DNA of 5,754 nucleotides from Alphaproteobacteria bacterium. GTDB taxonomy: Bacteria; Pseudomonadota; Alphaproteobacteria; CAAGCB01; CAG-977. The stretch lies in NCBI GenBank assembly GCA_021639925.1, contig JAJXEL010000026.1, positions 1 through 5,754 on the forward strand, in the 5' to 3' direction. Below, piece after piece: positions 1 to 5,754 of this stretch (its first letter is position 1; each line of letters opens with the position of its first letter). Below the pieces are notes generated by a model. The model was given only the letters and a program-made list of their open reading frames with translations. It was not told the DNA's origin and did no database searches. The position numbers and the translations under genes were made by a program.

Positions 1-388
1 CCGGAACACCGTTGACAAAAATCCGGCCGTCTTTGATTTCAACTCTGGCTACGGGAATAAAGCCGAATTCCAAATCAGAATTCCAAAACCCGAAATCTTT
101 TTCCAAATTCAAAGAAACGGGCAGAGTCAGCGTCATCAAATCGGGCAAATTCATGGGAACGCCGCCGTTTATATCCGCCGGCGCAACACGGTTTCCCGTC
201 GTACTTAACGTTGAATCCGTTCCCAAATCCGCCGGCGCGACGACCTGTCCCGTTACGGATACGCCGGGGACATAATCTGCGGAAGGCACGGCCAGCCTGT
301 AGCAATCCTGAGGCGAGATTCTGATCTGAACGGGTTCTGCCCGCACAGCCGCCGGAAACAAACAAAGAAAAATCAAAATTCCGATCAT
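1..388 (-). CDS. Putative secreted/periplasmic protein of unknown function (3' end cut by window edge)
   Basis: The frame starts at ATG 388-386 after a clear Shine-Dalgarno and stays open for 129 codons to the left edge, so the C-terminus is missing. Residues 1-17 (MIGILIFLCLFPAAVRA) form a short signal peptide with a plausible cleavage after A-V-R-A; the n-region unusually lacks Lys or Arg. The mature part has no further hydrophobic helix and looks beta-rich. It has PGVSVTGQVVAPADL (41-55), a second VAPADI (68-73), PVSLNLEKDFG (90-100) and a closing VEIKDGRIFVNGVP. It holds one Cys, C29, so no disulfide within the visible part and no lipobox. It resembles small hypothetical exported proteins of Alphaproteobacteria carrying a PGV-V-G--VAPADL motif, a weak recollection only. 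I assign no function. Position suggests co-transcription with rnj. Confidence 0.7.
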   Translation of the reverse strand, partial: MIGILIFLCLFPAAVRAEPVQIRISPQDCYRLAVPSADYVPGVSVTGQVVAPADLGTDSTLSTTGNRVAPADINGGVPMNLPDLMTLTLPVSLNLEKDFGFWNSDLEFGFIPVARVEIKDGRIFVNGVP

Positions 389-394
389 TTCCGG

Positions 395-403
395 CCCTTC
401 CCT
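395..403 (-). promoter_or_regulatory. Shine-Dalgarno of the secreted-protein gene
   Basis: The minus strand reads AGGGAAGGG, six bases before the ATG at 388-386, in the 19-base gap after the rnj stop. It supports that ATG over the TTG-initiated alternative frame starting at 365. No terminator-like hairpin with a T-run is seen in the gap, so read-through from rnj is expected. Confidence 0.6.
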
Positions 404-407
404 TTGA

Positions 408-2090
408 TCAGATCCTGACCAGATGCGTTTCTACCAAAGGCCGGCGCCCGTGCGTTTCCATAACGACTTTACGCACCGCGGATTTTACGCAATCCGCGAC
501 ATTCTGGTCATCAAAACGCCTGTCCGTCCCCAACAGTTCCAAAGCCTGCTTAACCGCCAAATCCATCTGTCCCATCACCGGATCCGCGCTTTCAATCAGG
601 CCGACGGCGGAAAACTGAACGTTTCCGACAACCGTTCCCTTTTTATCCAAAACGACCGTCGCGACGACCGTTCCGTCGTCAATCATGCGGCGGCGCTGTT
701 TTAACACGCCGGCGTTTAACGGAATAATCTGCTTTTTATCGCGCGCCAAAACGCCCGTTTTGACTTCGCCGATAATTTCCGGCTGCCGGCCGTCCAGGCG
801 CAGAACGTCGCCGTCCTTGATAATCACGGTTTTCTTCACGCCGCAGCCGGCCGCCAAATCGGCATGCTCATACAGATGGGCCGCTTCGCCGTGAACGGGA
901 ACGGCAATCTTCGGTTTTAAAAATTCGTACAGTTTGGCAATATCTTTGCGCCCGGAATGACCGGACACATGAACCAGCGCGTCTTTGACGGTAACGATTT
1001 CAACGCCTTTGGCAATAAAGCGGTTTTGTATGTTCGCAATCGCCTGTTCGTTGCCGGGAATAACGCGCGAAGAAAAAACGACAACGTCGCCCTTGACGGG
1101 TTTAACCGCCCCCGTGCCGTAAGAAATATTCGACAGCGCCGCTTTCGGTTCCCCCTGACAGCCCGTGCATAAATAAAGAATTTCCGACGGATCGTGTTCT
1201 GCGGCTTCTTCGTCAGTCAGGAAAACGTTAACGCCTTTAAAGTACCCGGCGGCGCGTCCGGCCCCTTCGACCCGCCACAGCGACCGGCCCAAAAGACAGA
1301 CCGTCCGGCCGTTTTTTTCGGCGGCTTCGGCAATGCTTTCAATCCGTCCGACATTCGACGCAAAACAAGTAACGATCAGCCGTTTTCCTTTATAAGAAGC
1401 AAACAACTCCGTCATCGCCGTTTTTACCGCGGATTCGGACGGAATGTCGCCTTCGACGAAAACATTTGTCGAATCCCCGACCAAAGCCAGGATTTTTTCT
1501 TTCTTTAACGCGCGCAGCGCTTTGTAATCGACCGGCTTTCCGATAACGGGATCTTCGTCAAAACGCCAGTCGCCCGTATGGAACACGTTGCCGTAAGGCG
1601 TTTTAATCAGCAAAGAAGAAGCTTCCGGTATCGAATGGTTAATCGAAACCAGCTCGATTTCAAACGGGGATAAATCCAGCAGATCGCCCTGTTCAAAGAT
1701 ACGCACGGGCACACGCCCCAGCAATCCCGCTTCGTCCAGCCGCGTTTCCAACATTTCGGCGGCAAAAGCCGAAACATAAACGGGACAGCGCAGAACAGGC
1801 CAGAACGCCGCCACCGCGCCGATATGGTCTTCGTGCGCATGCGTAACGACCAGCCCTTTTAACCGCGGGGCGATTTTTTCGGCAAACGACGGATCGGGCA
1901 GCAGCATATCAACCCCCGGCAGCCTATCACCGGCAAAACCGACGCCGCAATCCACGGCCAGCCAGTCGCCGTCGCAGGCATAAAGATAAAAATTCATGCC
2001 GATTTCGCCGACGCCGCCTAAAGGAACGAAAAACAATCCTTCGTCCGGAACGTTAATATATTCAGCTTTTTTTTCATCGGACATTTTCAT
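408..2090 (-). CDS. rnj: Ribonuclease J (metallo-beta-lactamase / beta-CASP RNase)
   Basis: This 560-residue protein matches the usual RNase J length of about 555. The family has 5'-to-3' exonuclease and endonuclease activity in mRNA decay and rRNA maturation. The metal site is complete: HAHEDH (H84, H86, D88, H89), H152 in SINHSIPEA, D174 in HTGDW, and H400 in PVHGE. The metallo-beta-lactamase fold (about 15-205) is interrupted by a beta-CASP domain (about 206-370) with GDSTNVFVEGDIPSE, TCFASNVGRI, TGCQGEP and SSRVIPGNEQAI. HVSGH (374-378), which contacts substrate phosphate in this family, follows. About 445-560 is the C-terminal domain. The beta-CASP motif usually written TGSQGEP has Cys here (C311). 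The gene overlaps birA by one base and the next gene starts 19 bases beyond its TGA, so it is co-transcribed with the complex I genes. An A8 run covers codons 6-8. Confidence 0.95.
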   Translation of the reverse strand: MKMSDEKKAEYINVPDEGLFFVPLGGVGEIGMNFYLYACDGDWLAVDCGVGFAGDRLPGVDMLLPDPSFAEKIAPRLKGLVVTHAHEDHIGAVAAFWPVLRCPVYVSAFAAEMLETRLDEAGLLGRVPVRIFEQGDLLDLSPFEIELVSINHSIPEASSLLIKTPYGNVFHTGDWRFDEDPVIGKPVDYKALRALKKEKILALVGDSTNVFVEGDIPSESAVKTAMTELFASYKGKRLIVTCFASNVGRIESIAEAAEKNGRTVCLLGRSLWRVEGAGRAAGYFKGVNVFLTDEEAAEHDPSEILYLCTGCQGEPKAALSNISYGTGAVKPVKGDVVVFSSRVIPGNEQAIANIQNRFIAKGVEIVTVKDALVHVSGHSGRKDIAKLYEFLKPKIAVPVHGEAAHLYEHADLAAGCGVKKTVIIKDGDVLRLDGRQPEIIGEVKTGVLARDKKQIIPLNAGVLKQRRRMIDDGTVVATVVLDKKGTVVGNVQFSAVGLIESADPVMGQMDLAVKQALELLGTDRRFDDQNVADCVKSAVRKVVMETHGRRPLVETHLVRI

Positions 2091-2821
2091 TACTTTCCTG
2101 TTTGGCCGAAAAAAACGTCTCCGGCCGTAATTTTCAAAATCTCGCCTTCTTTATTTAACAAAAAGCACCCGTCCTGATCAAGACCGTAAAAAGTTCCCTT
2201 CAGCTGCCTGTCCGGCAGGTTAACCGTCACCGGTCCGCCGATTCCGCACGCTTTTTGTTTCCACACCTCTAAAACCGGTCCCGATCCCAGAGTTTGCAAA
2301 CACTTTTGCCAACCGTCAAAACAGCTCAGCAAAGCTTCCAGCATCTGCGCCCTTTCGATATGAAAGCCTTCCCCGTGCAAAGAAGTGACCGGATACAACA
2401 TCTGATGTTCATCAACCGGCACCAGATTGACGCCGATTCCGACAATCAGCCGGTCCACGCCGTTTGTTTCCAGTAAAATACCGGTTACTTTTTTACCGTT
2501 AATCAGCAGATCGTTCGGCCATTTGCAGCTGACCCGCAAACCGGGGCAGAGTTTTTCAATCGCCTGCGTCAAAGCCACTGCGGCGACAAAACTGTACAGC
2601 CCCGCCTGCGCCAGCCCGACCGGTTCCAAACAAAAAGAAACATATAAATTTCCGGCGGGACTGACCCAACGCCGTCCCATTCGCCCGCGCCCGCCCGTTT
2701 GTATCCGGGCGCAGACAGCCGTTTTATCAGATCCCGGCGGCAGTTTTTTAACGTCTTCGTTCGTGCTGTCCGTTTCTTCTTTTTCTATCAAAGACCAGCC
2801 TTGCGGCAGTTTTATTTCCAT
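2090..2821 (-). CDS. birA: Biotin--[acetyl-CoA-carboxylase] ligase, monofunctional (no DNA-binding domain)
   Basis: This 243-residue cytoplasmic enzyme activates biotin with ATP to biotinyl-5'-AMP and transfers it to the carrier-domain lysine of biotin-dependent carboxylases such as acetyl-CoA carboxylase. Visible BPL/LplA-like motifs are DSTN (18-21), the biotinyl-AMP-binding loop QTGGRGRMGRRW (41-52), SPAGNLY (54-60), KWPNDLL (100-106) with its biotin-contacting Lys, KVTGILLE (111-118) and GIGVN (128-132). A small SH3-like C-terminal domain spans about 195-240. The N-terminal helix-turn-helix of E. coli BirA is absent, so it should not act as a repressor; the short form is usual in Alphaproteobacteria. 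It starts nine bases after nuoN. Its TAA shares one base with the rnj ATG (TAATG), which suggests translational coupling. In many relatives coaX lies between birA and rnj, but here it does not. Confidence 0.94.
   Translation of the reverse strand: MEIKLPQGWSLIEKEETDSTNEDVKKLPPGSDKTAVCARIQTGGRGRMGRRWVSPAGNLYVSFCLEPVGLAQAGLYSFVAAVALTQAIEKLCPGLRVSCKWPNDLLINGKKVTGILLETNGVDRLIVGIGVNLVPVDEHQMLYPVTSLHGEGFHIERAQMLEALLSCFDGWQKCLQTLGSGPVLEVWKQKACGIGGPVTVNLPDRQLKGTFYGLDQDGCFLLNKEGEILKITAGDVFFGQTGK
2096..2099 (-). promoter_or_regulatory. Shine-Dalgarno of rnj, inside the birA 3' end
   Basis: AGGA on the minus strand lies within the last birA codons, five bases before the first rnj ATG (2090-2088) and eleven before a second in-frame ATG (2084-2082). 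The spacing favours the first ATG. The exact start is uncertain by two residues. Confidence 0.5.
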
Positions 2822-2824
2822 TTT

Positions 2825-2830
2825 TCCCTC
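2825..2830 (-). promoter_or_regulatory. Shine-Dalgarno of birA
   Basis: GAGGGA on the minus strand begins immediately after the nuoN TAA and ends three bases before the birA ATG. The tight TAA-GAGGGAAAA-ATG junction indicates co-translation with nuoN and fixes the birA start. Confidence 0.6.
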
Positions 2831-4261
2831 TTAAAAATTCATTACGGCCGTTTGAACCGCGTCCAGCAGCGGCTGAGCCGCGACAAACGAAAAGGCCGAC
2901 AAAACGGCGGACAAAACAATAACAATTTTCATCGGAACCGGAGCGAAAGAAAGCTCTTCTTTCGCCGTAACCATATACATCTGCCGGATTAATTTCAAAT
3001 AAACGTACATAATCAGCAGCCCGCCCAACATCAGCAGCACGCAAAAAATCATCATGCCGCTGACGGCCGTTTCTTTAAACAGCCAAAACCGCGTCCAGAA
3101 CCCGGCAAACGGCGGCGCGCCGGCCAATCCCAGAAAAATCAGCGTAAACAATCCGCCCCGTACGGGTTTTGTCTGCCCCTGCCCAGATAAAACGCGGATT
3201 TCTTCGCTCAGTTCGTCACCGATGCGCAACGATAAAACAATCGCAGACATTCCGGCCAGCATAACCAAGTCGATTGTCAGCGCGAACTGCAGAAAAACGG
3301 CGCTCCGCACAACCAAAGCCGATAAAGCGAAACCGTTTAAAACGATAACGGTATAGGCCGTCAAACGTTTAATATTCGTCTGTACGATTGCTCCGAACCC
3401 GCCGATACAGACGGACAAAACCGCCGTGACCGCCAAAACGGGCTGCCAGTAAAAAGTCAGGGAAGCGAAGGGTTCCAGCACAATTCTGGCCAAAGCGGCA
3501 ATGACCGGCAGCCGGACGACCATAGCGAACAAAGCCGTTACGGGGGACGGCGCGCCTTCATACACGTCGGCCGCCCATGAATGAAACGGCGCGGCGCCGA
3601 TTTTTAAAAACAGCCCGGCAGCGATAAAAGACAACCCCCACAGCAAAGCCGGCATAATCGCCTGTTTGTCCGCGGCCGCCAGCAACGCGAAATCCAACGT
3701 TCCCAGACAAGCGTACAAGACAGATACGCCGAACAGATACAACCCCGAACTTAAAAACACCATAACGACGTATTTTGTTCCCGCTTCGGTAGATCGTTCC
3801 CCCTGACGCTTATACGCCGTTAAAAACAACAACGGGAAATGCATCATTTCCAGCCCCAGGAACTGTACCAAAAAAGTCTGCGCGGAAACCGTCAGCATCA
3901 TGCCGACGACGCAAAACGCCAGCAGCGGAGCAAATTCAAAACGCGAATATTTTTTATATTTCAGCCAGTCCGCACCGAACGCCAGCGCGGCCATGCTGCC
4001 GATCAGTATGATTTTTTTCAGCCAAAGGGCAAACCTGTCCAGCACAAAGCCCGTAAAACCGGCCGACAGCCCGCCGGCAGGCACGTCGGTCAGGCATAAA
4101 AGGGCAAACGCCGCAATCATTCCCGTATAAATTAACCTGTCCGCTTTTTGTTTCGCTTTGGCCGGGGCGGCGTAAACGCCGGCCGGCAAAGACAGGACCG
4201 CAAAGAAAAACAACACCGTTTCCGGCAAAACAGGCAGTATATTTTTCAACGTTTCAAACAT
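2831..4261 (-). CDS. nuoN: NADH-quinone oxidoreductase subunit N (complex I antiporter-like subunit)
   Basis: This is a 476-residue membrane protein with about 14 predicted helices, close to the usual length of about 480. It is the antiporter-like subunit nearest the quinone arm of complex I. Diagnostic stretches are LGLEMM in helix 5 (E138), STEAGTKYVV (K163), the helix 7 signature FLKIGAAPFHSWAADVYEGA (K220, H227) followed by PSPVTA, NIKRLTAY before helix 10, and LAGAPPFAGF in helix 12. DVYEGAP with P-VTA is specific to NuoN rather than NuoM or NuoL. The ATG follows an AGGA stretch 12 bases after nuoM. birA follows after nine bases, so all three belong to one transcript. Three channel positions look unusual: R250 and R391 where Lys is expected, and L308 where His is expected. 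No frameshift or truncation is visible. Confidence 0.95.
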   Translation of the reverse strand: MFETLKNILPVLPETVLFFFAVLSLPAGVYAAPAKAKQKADRLIYTGMIAAFALLCLTDVPAGGLSAGFTGFVLDRFALWLKKIILIGSMAALAFGADWLKYKKYSRFEFAPLLAFCVVGMMLTVSAQTFLVQFLGLEMMHFPLLFLTAYKRQGERSTEAGTKYVVMVFLSSGLYLFGVSVLYACLGTLDFALLAAADKQAIMPALLWGLSFIAAGLFLKIGAAPFHSWAADVYEGAPSPVTALFAMVVRLPVIAALARIVLEPFASLTFYWQPVLAVTAVLSVCIGGFGAIVQTNIKRLTAYTVIVLNGFALSALVVRSAVFLQFALTIDLVMLAGMSAIVLSLRIGDELSEEIRVLSGQGQTKPVRGGLFTLIFLGLAGAPPFAGFWTRFWLFKETAVSGMMIFCVLLMLGGLLIMYVYLKLIRQMYMVTAKEELSFAPVPMKIVIVLSAVLSAFSFVAAQPLLDAVQTAVMNF

Positions 4262-4269
4262 TTTTCTTT

Positions 4270-4273
4270 TCCT
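4270..4273 (-). promoter_or_regulatory. Shine-Dalgarno of nuoN
   Basis: AGGA on the minus strand directly follows the nuoM TAG stop (4276-4274). It sits eight A-rich bases before the nuoN ATG (4261-4259). The whole nuoM-nuoN gap is 12 bases and holds nothing else. Confidence 0.6.
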
Positions 4274-5716
4274 CTACCCGCCGACGGCCTGCTGCGCCAG
4301 ATCGAAAATAATTCCCGGCATCACGGACAGCACCAGAAAAATCATGCCGAAAACAACCGCCGCCGTTTTTTCCCGCCAGCTCATGTCCGGCGGCGCCAGA
4401 CTGCGTTCCGGCGGTTCTCCGAACAACAGCCGCGTAAACAGCCTGAAAAACGCCGCATACAGCAAAACAACCGATAACAGCAAAAAAAACGCCGCGGCTT
4501 TGGATTGCTGAAACGCCGCGTAAAAAATCAAAAACTGCCCGGTAAAAGGCATTAACGGCGGCACCGCCAAAACGGCCAGACAAGACAGGAAAAACGTCAT
4601 TCCCAAATAAGGAAACAACATCATCAGCCCTGTCGGGTTTTTAATGCCGGCGGCTCTGAACCGCGCATACAGCGCCCCCGCGGACATCAGGTAAACCGTC
4701 ACGGCCAGCCCCTGCGCCACGCATAAGAACAGCAGACTTTTTAACGCGGACGGCGTAACGCAGAACAATCCGGCCCCTAAAAACCCGACCTGCGCCAAAT
4801 GAGCAAAACCGGCAATTTTTTTGATTTCCACCTGTTTTAACGTAATCAAAGCGCCGTAAACCGCCGAAAAAACAGCCCAGGCCAGTAAAAAAGGCGACCA
4901 TACGGACAGTATTTCCTGCGTTACGGGAAAAGCTAAGCGCAAAAAAGCATAAAAGACCAGTTTTGAAAAAATACCGCACAATAAAATCCCCGTCGGCACG
5001 GGCGCTTCCGCCTGCGCGTCGCTTAACCAGGCGTGAAACGGGAACAGCGGCGCTTTAAAAGCCAGCGCGGCCAAAAAACAAACCAGCAGAACCGATTGTT
5101 CTTTTCCCGCCAGCGCCAGCGGCGCAATATCGGCATAATCGGCGGACCCCGCTTTTTCCGACAGCCAGAACAAAGCCGGCATCAAACAGATCGCGCCCAA
5201 AAGATCCGAAAAACAAAACTTATAGGCCGTAAAAATACGTTTTTCCGTTCCCCAGACGGCCGTCATCAGGAACAACGGCAAGACCGCGGATTCCCAAAAA
5301 ACGAAAAACTGAAACATATTTTGCGAACAAACCGCGATCAGCATAAAGCTTTCCGCCGTTAAAACCAGAAAAGAAAACTCGCGGACGCAAAACAGAACGT
5401 GACGCCTGATAACGCAAACCGCCAAAACGGTCAAAAAAGAAATCAGCAAAACAAAAATCATGCTCAGCGCGTCTATGCCGACCCGCCAGTCGGTCCGCAC
5501 GGGACCGAATACCGTCTGCGACAGATATTTTTCCGGATCGGCCTGATAAAAAAGCGCCGAGGCCAAAGACAACAAAAACACGCACGTCGTAATCAGCAAA
5601 GCGACATGACGGCTGTTTTTGGAAACGATGCGTTCGTCTCCTCTGACAAACAACAAAAACAAAGCGCCCAGCAAAGGCAAAAACAAAACGACGGAAGGCA
5701 AAGAAAAACGGATCAC
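4274..5716 (-). CDS. nuoM: NADH-quinone oxidoreductase subunit M (complex I antiporter-like subunit)
   Basis: This is a 480-residue polytopic inner-membrane protein with about 14 predicted helices, slightly shorter than the roughly 500 usual for NuoM. It is one of the three antiporter-like subunits that move protons while complex I passes electrons from NADH to quinone. Family landmarks are the WE pair in helix 5 (FFVFWESAVLP, E142), the helix 7 motif FKAPLFPFHAWLSDAQAEAP (K221, H228), the helix 8 lysine in FSKLVFYAFLRL (K252), and the RE pair near 448-449 before the last helix. The start is GTG, supported by a strong Shine-Dalgarno. It overlaps the upstream stop by two bases, and nuoN follows after 12 bases. 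Oddly, positions normally His (235, 309, 335) and a helix 12 Glu (394) all read Gln. The DAQAEAP motif separates it from NuoN (DVYEGAP) and from Mrp antiporter subunits. Confidence 0.95.
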   Translation of the reverse strand: MIRFSLPSVVLFLPLLGALFLLFVRGDERIVSKNSRHVALLITTCVFLLSLASALFYQADPEKYLSQTVFGPVRTDWRVGIDALSMIFVLLISFLTVLAVCVIRRHVLFCVREFSFLVLTAESFMLIAVCSQNMFQFFVFWESAVLPLFLMTAVWGTEKRIFTAYKFCFSDLLGAICLMPALFWLSEKAGSADYADIAPLALAGKEQSVLLVCFLAALAFKAPLFPFHAWLSDAQAEAPVPTGILLCGIFSKLVFYAFLRLAFPVTQEILSVWSPFLLAWAVFSAVYGALITLKQVEIKKIAGFAHLAQVGFLGAGLFCVTPSALKSLLFLCVAQGLAVTVYLMSAGALYARFRAAGIKNPTGLMMLFPYLGMTFFLSCLAVLAVPPLMPFTGQFLIFYAAFQQSKAAAFFLLLSVVLLYAAFFRLFTRLLFGEPPERSLAPPDMSWREKTAAVVFGMIFLVLSVMPGIIFDLAQQAVGG

Positions 5717-5754
5717 GGCTGTCCTCCCGCCAGCAGGGGCAAAAGTGAAAAGAT
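5713..5754 (-). CDS. nuoL: C-terminal end of upstream gene, probably NADH-quinone oxidoreductase subunit L (partial)
   Basis: Only the last 13 codons and a TGA stop (5715-5713) lie in the window. They encode the hydrophobic tail IFSLLPLLAGGQP. The frame was chosen because its stop overlaps the nuoM start as GTGA, a common arrangement for co-translated genes. The tail is too short to identify by itself. The nuoL assignment rests on the nearly universal nuoL-nuoM-nuoN order in complex I operons; NuoL is the distal antiporter-like membrane subunit. The coding region continues beyond the right edge. Confidence 0.5.
   Translation of the reverse strand: MFSLLPLLAGGQP
5722..5728 (-). promoter_or_regulatory. 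Shine-Dalgarno of nuoM
   Basis: The minus strand reads GGGAGGA, a near-perfect anti-16S match, five bases before the GTG at 5716-5714. It lies inside the last codons of the upstream gene. It decides the nuoM start, because the nuoM frame stays open upstream to the window edge and would otherwise leave the start ambiguous. Confidence 0.75.

Noticed and set aside
75..365. A 96-codon minus-strand frame starting with TTG inside the secreted-protein gene
   Set aside because: It has no Shine-Dalgarno and an Arg/Gly-rich composition typical of an out-of-frame translation. It overlaps a frame with ATG, a strong Shine-Dalgarno and a signal peptide.
389..407. A possible terminator or promoter between rnj and the secreted-protein gene
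   Set aside because: The gap is only 19 bases and is taken up by the Shine-Dalgarno. No stem with a T-run and no -35/-10 pair can be argued.
1194..1508. A 104-codon plus-strand open frame opposite the RNase J beta-CASP region
   Set aside because: The opposite strand encodes conserved RNase J motifs throughout, so the plus-strand frame has no independent support.
2082..2090. Alternative rnj start at the second Met codon
   Set aside because: It is possible, but the Shine-Dalgarno spacing (5 versus 11 bases) and the TAATG junction favour the first ATG. The difference is only two residues.
2427..2834. A 135-codon plus-strand open frame opposite birA
   Set aside because: It is fully antisense to a gene with clear catalytic motifs, has no convincing ribosome site and a low-complexity, Ser/Pro-rich product. 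It is a shadow frame.
3839..4583. Several open frames on both strands over the nuoM/nuoN junction
   Set aside because: Products are rich in Arg, Gln and Pro with no domain. They overlap the well-supported membrane proteins in other frames.
1..5754. A hidden mobile element, CRISPR array, defence locus or novel system
   Set aside because: The whole window is accounted for by six co-directional genes. No direct-repeat arrays, terminal inverted repeats, transposase, integrase or RNA-gene-like segments were seen.

Overview
The window is a solid block of minus-strand protein-coding genes with no intergenic stretch longer than 19 bases. Read 5' to 3' on the minus strand (right to left in window coordinates), it holds the last 13 codons of a gene that is probably nuoL, then complete nuoM, nuoN, birA (biotin-protein ligase) and rnj (ribonuclease J). 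The left edge cuts a gene for a small secreted protein of unknown function. Base composition is mixed, with roughly half G+C by eye.

The order nuoL-nuoM-nuoN-birA-(coaX)-rnj is, from general knowledge, typical of Alphaproteobacteria, where the complex I operon runs straight into a short biotin ligase and RNase J. The RNase J and NuoN sequences are fairly divergent from textbook alphaproteobacterial versions. A deep-branching, possibly uncultivated or host-associated alphaproteobacterium is therefore plausible, but the species cannot be named from the sequence.

Layout: 5754-5713 is the upstream gene tail, overlapping nuoM in a GTGA arrangement. 5716-4274 is nuoM, 4261-2831 is nuoN, 2821-2090 is birA and 2090-408 is rnj, which shares one base with birA as TAATG. 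388-1 is the secreted protein, cut by the window edge. Each gene has a purine-rich Shine-Dalgarno stretch just upstream, and there is no visible terminator or promoter between genes, so one polycistronic transcript is the simplest reading. NuoM and NuoN are two of the three antiporter-like membrane subunits of NADH:quinone oxidoreductase. BirA activates biotin carboxylases and RNase J handles RNA decay and maturation. The last two look like operon passengers with no direct role in respiration.

I found no RNA gene, mobile element, CRISPR array, defence gene or obviously new system. The most interesting signal is in the proton-channel residues. In NuoM, three positions that are normally His and one that is normally Glu all read Gln. 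In NuoN, two channel Lys positions read Arg and one His position reads Leu. These alignments were made from memory of the families and need a proper alignment.
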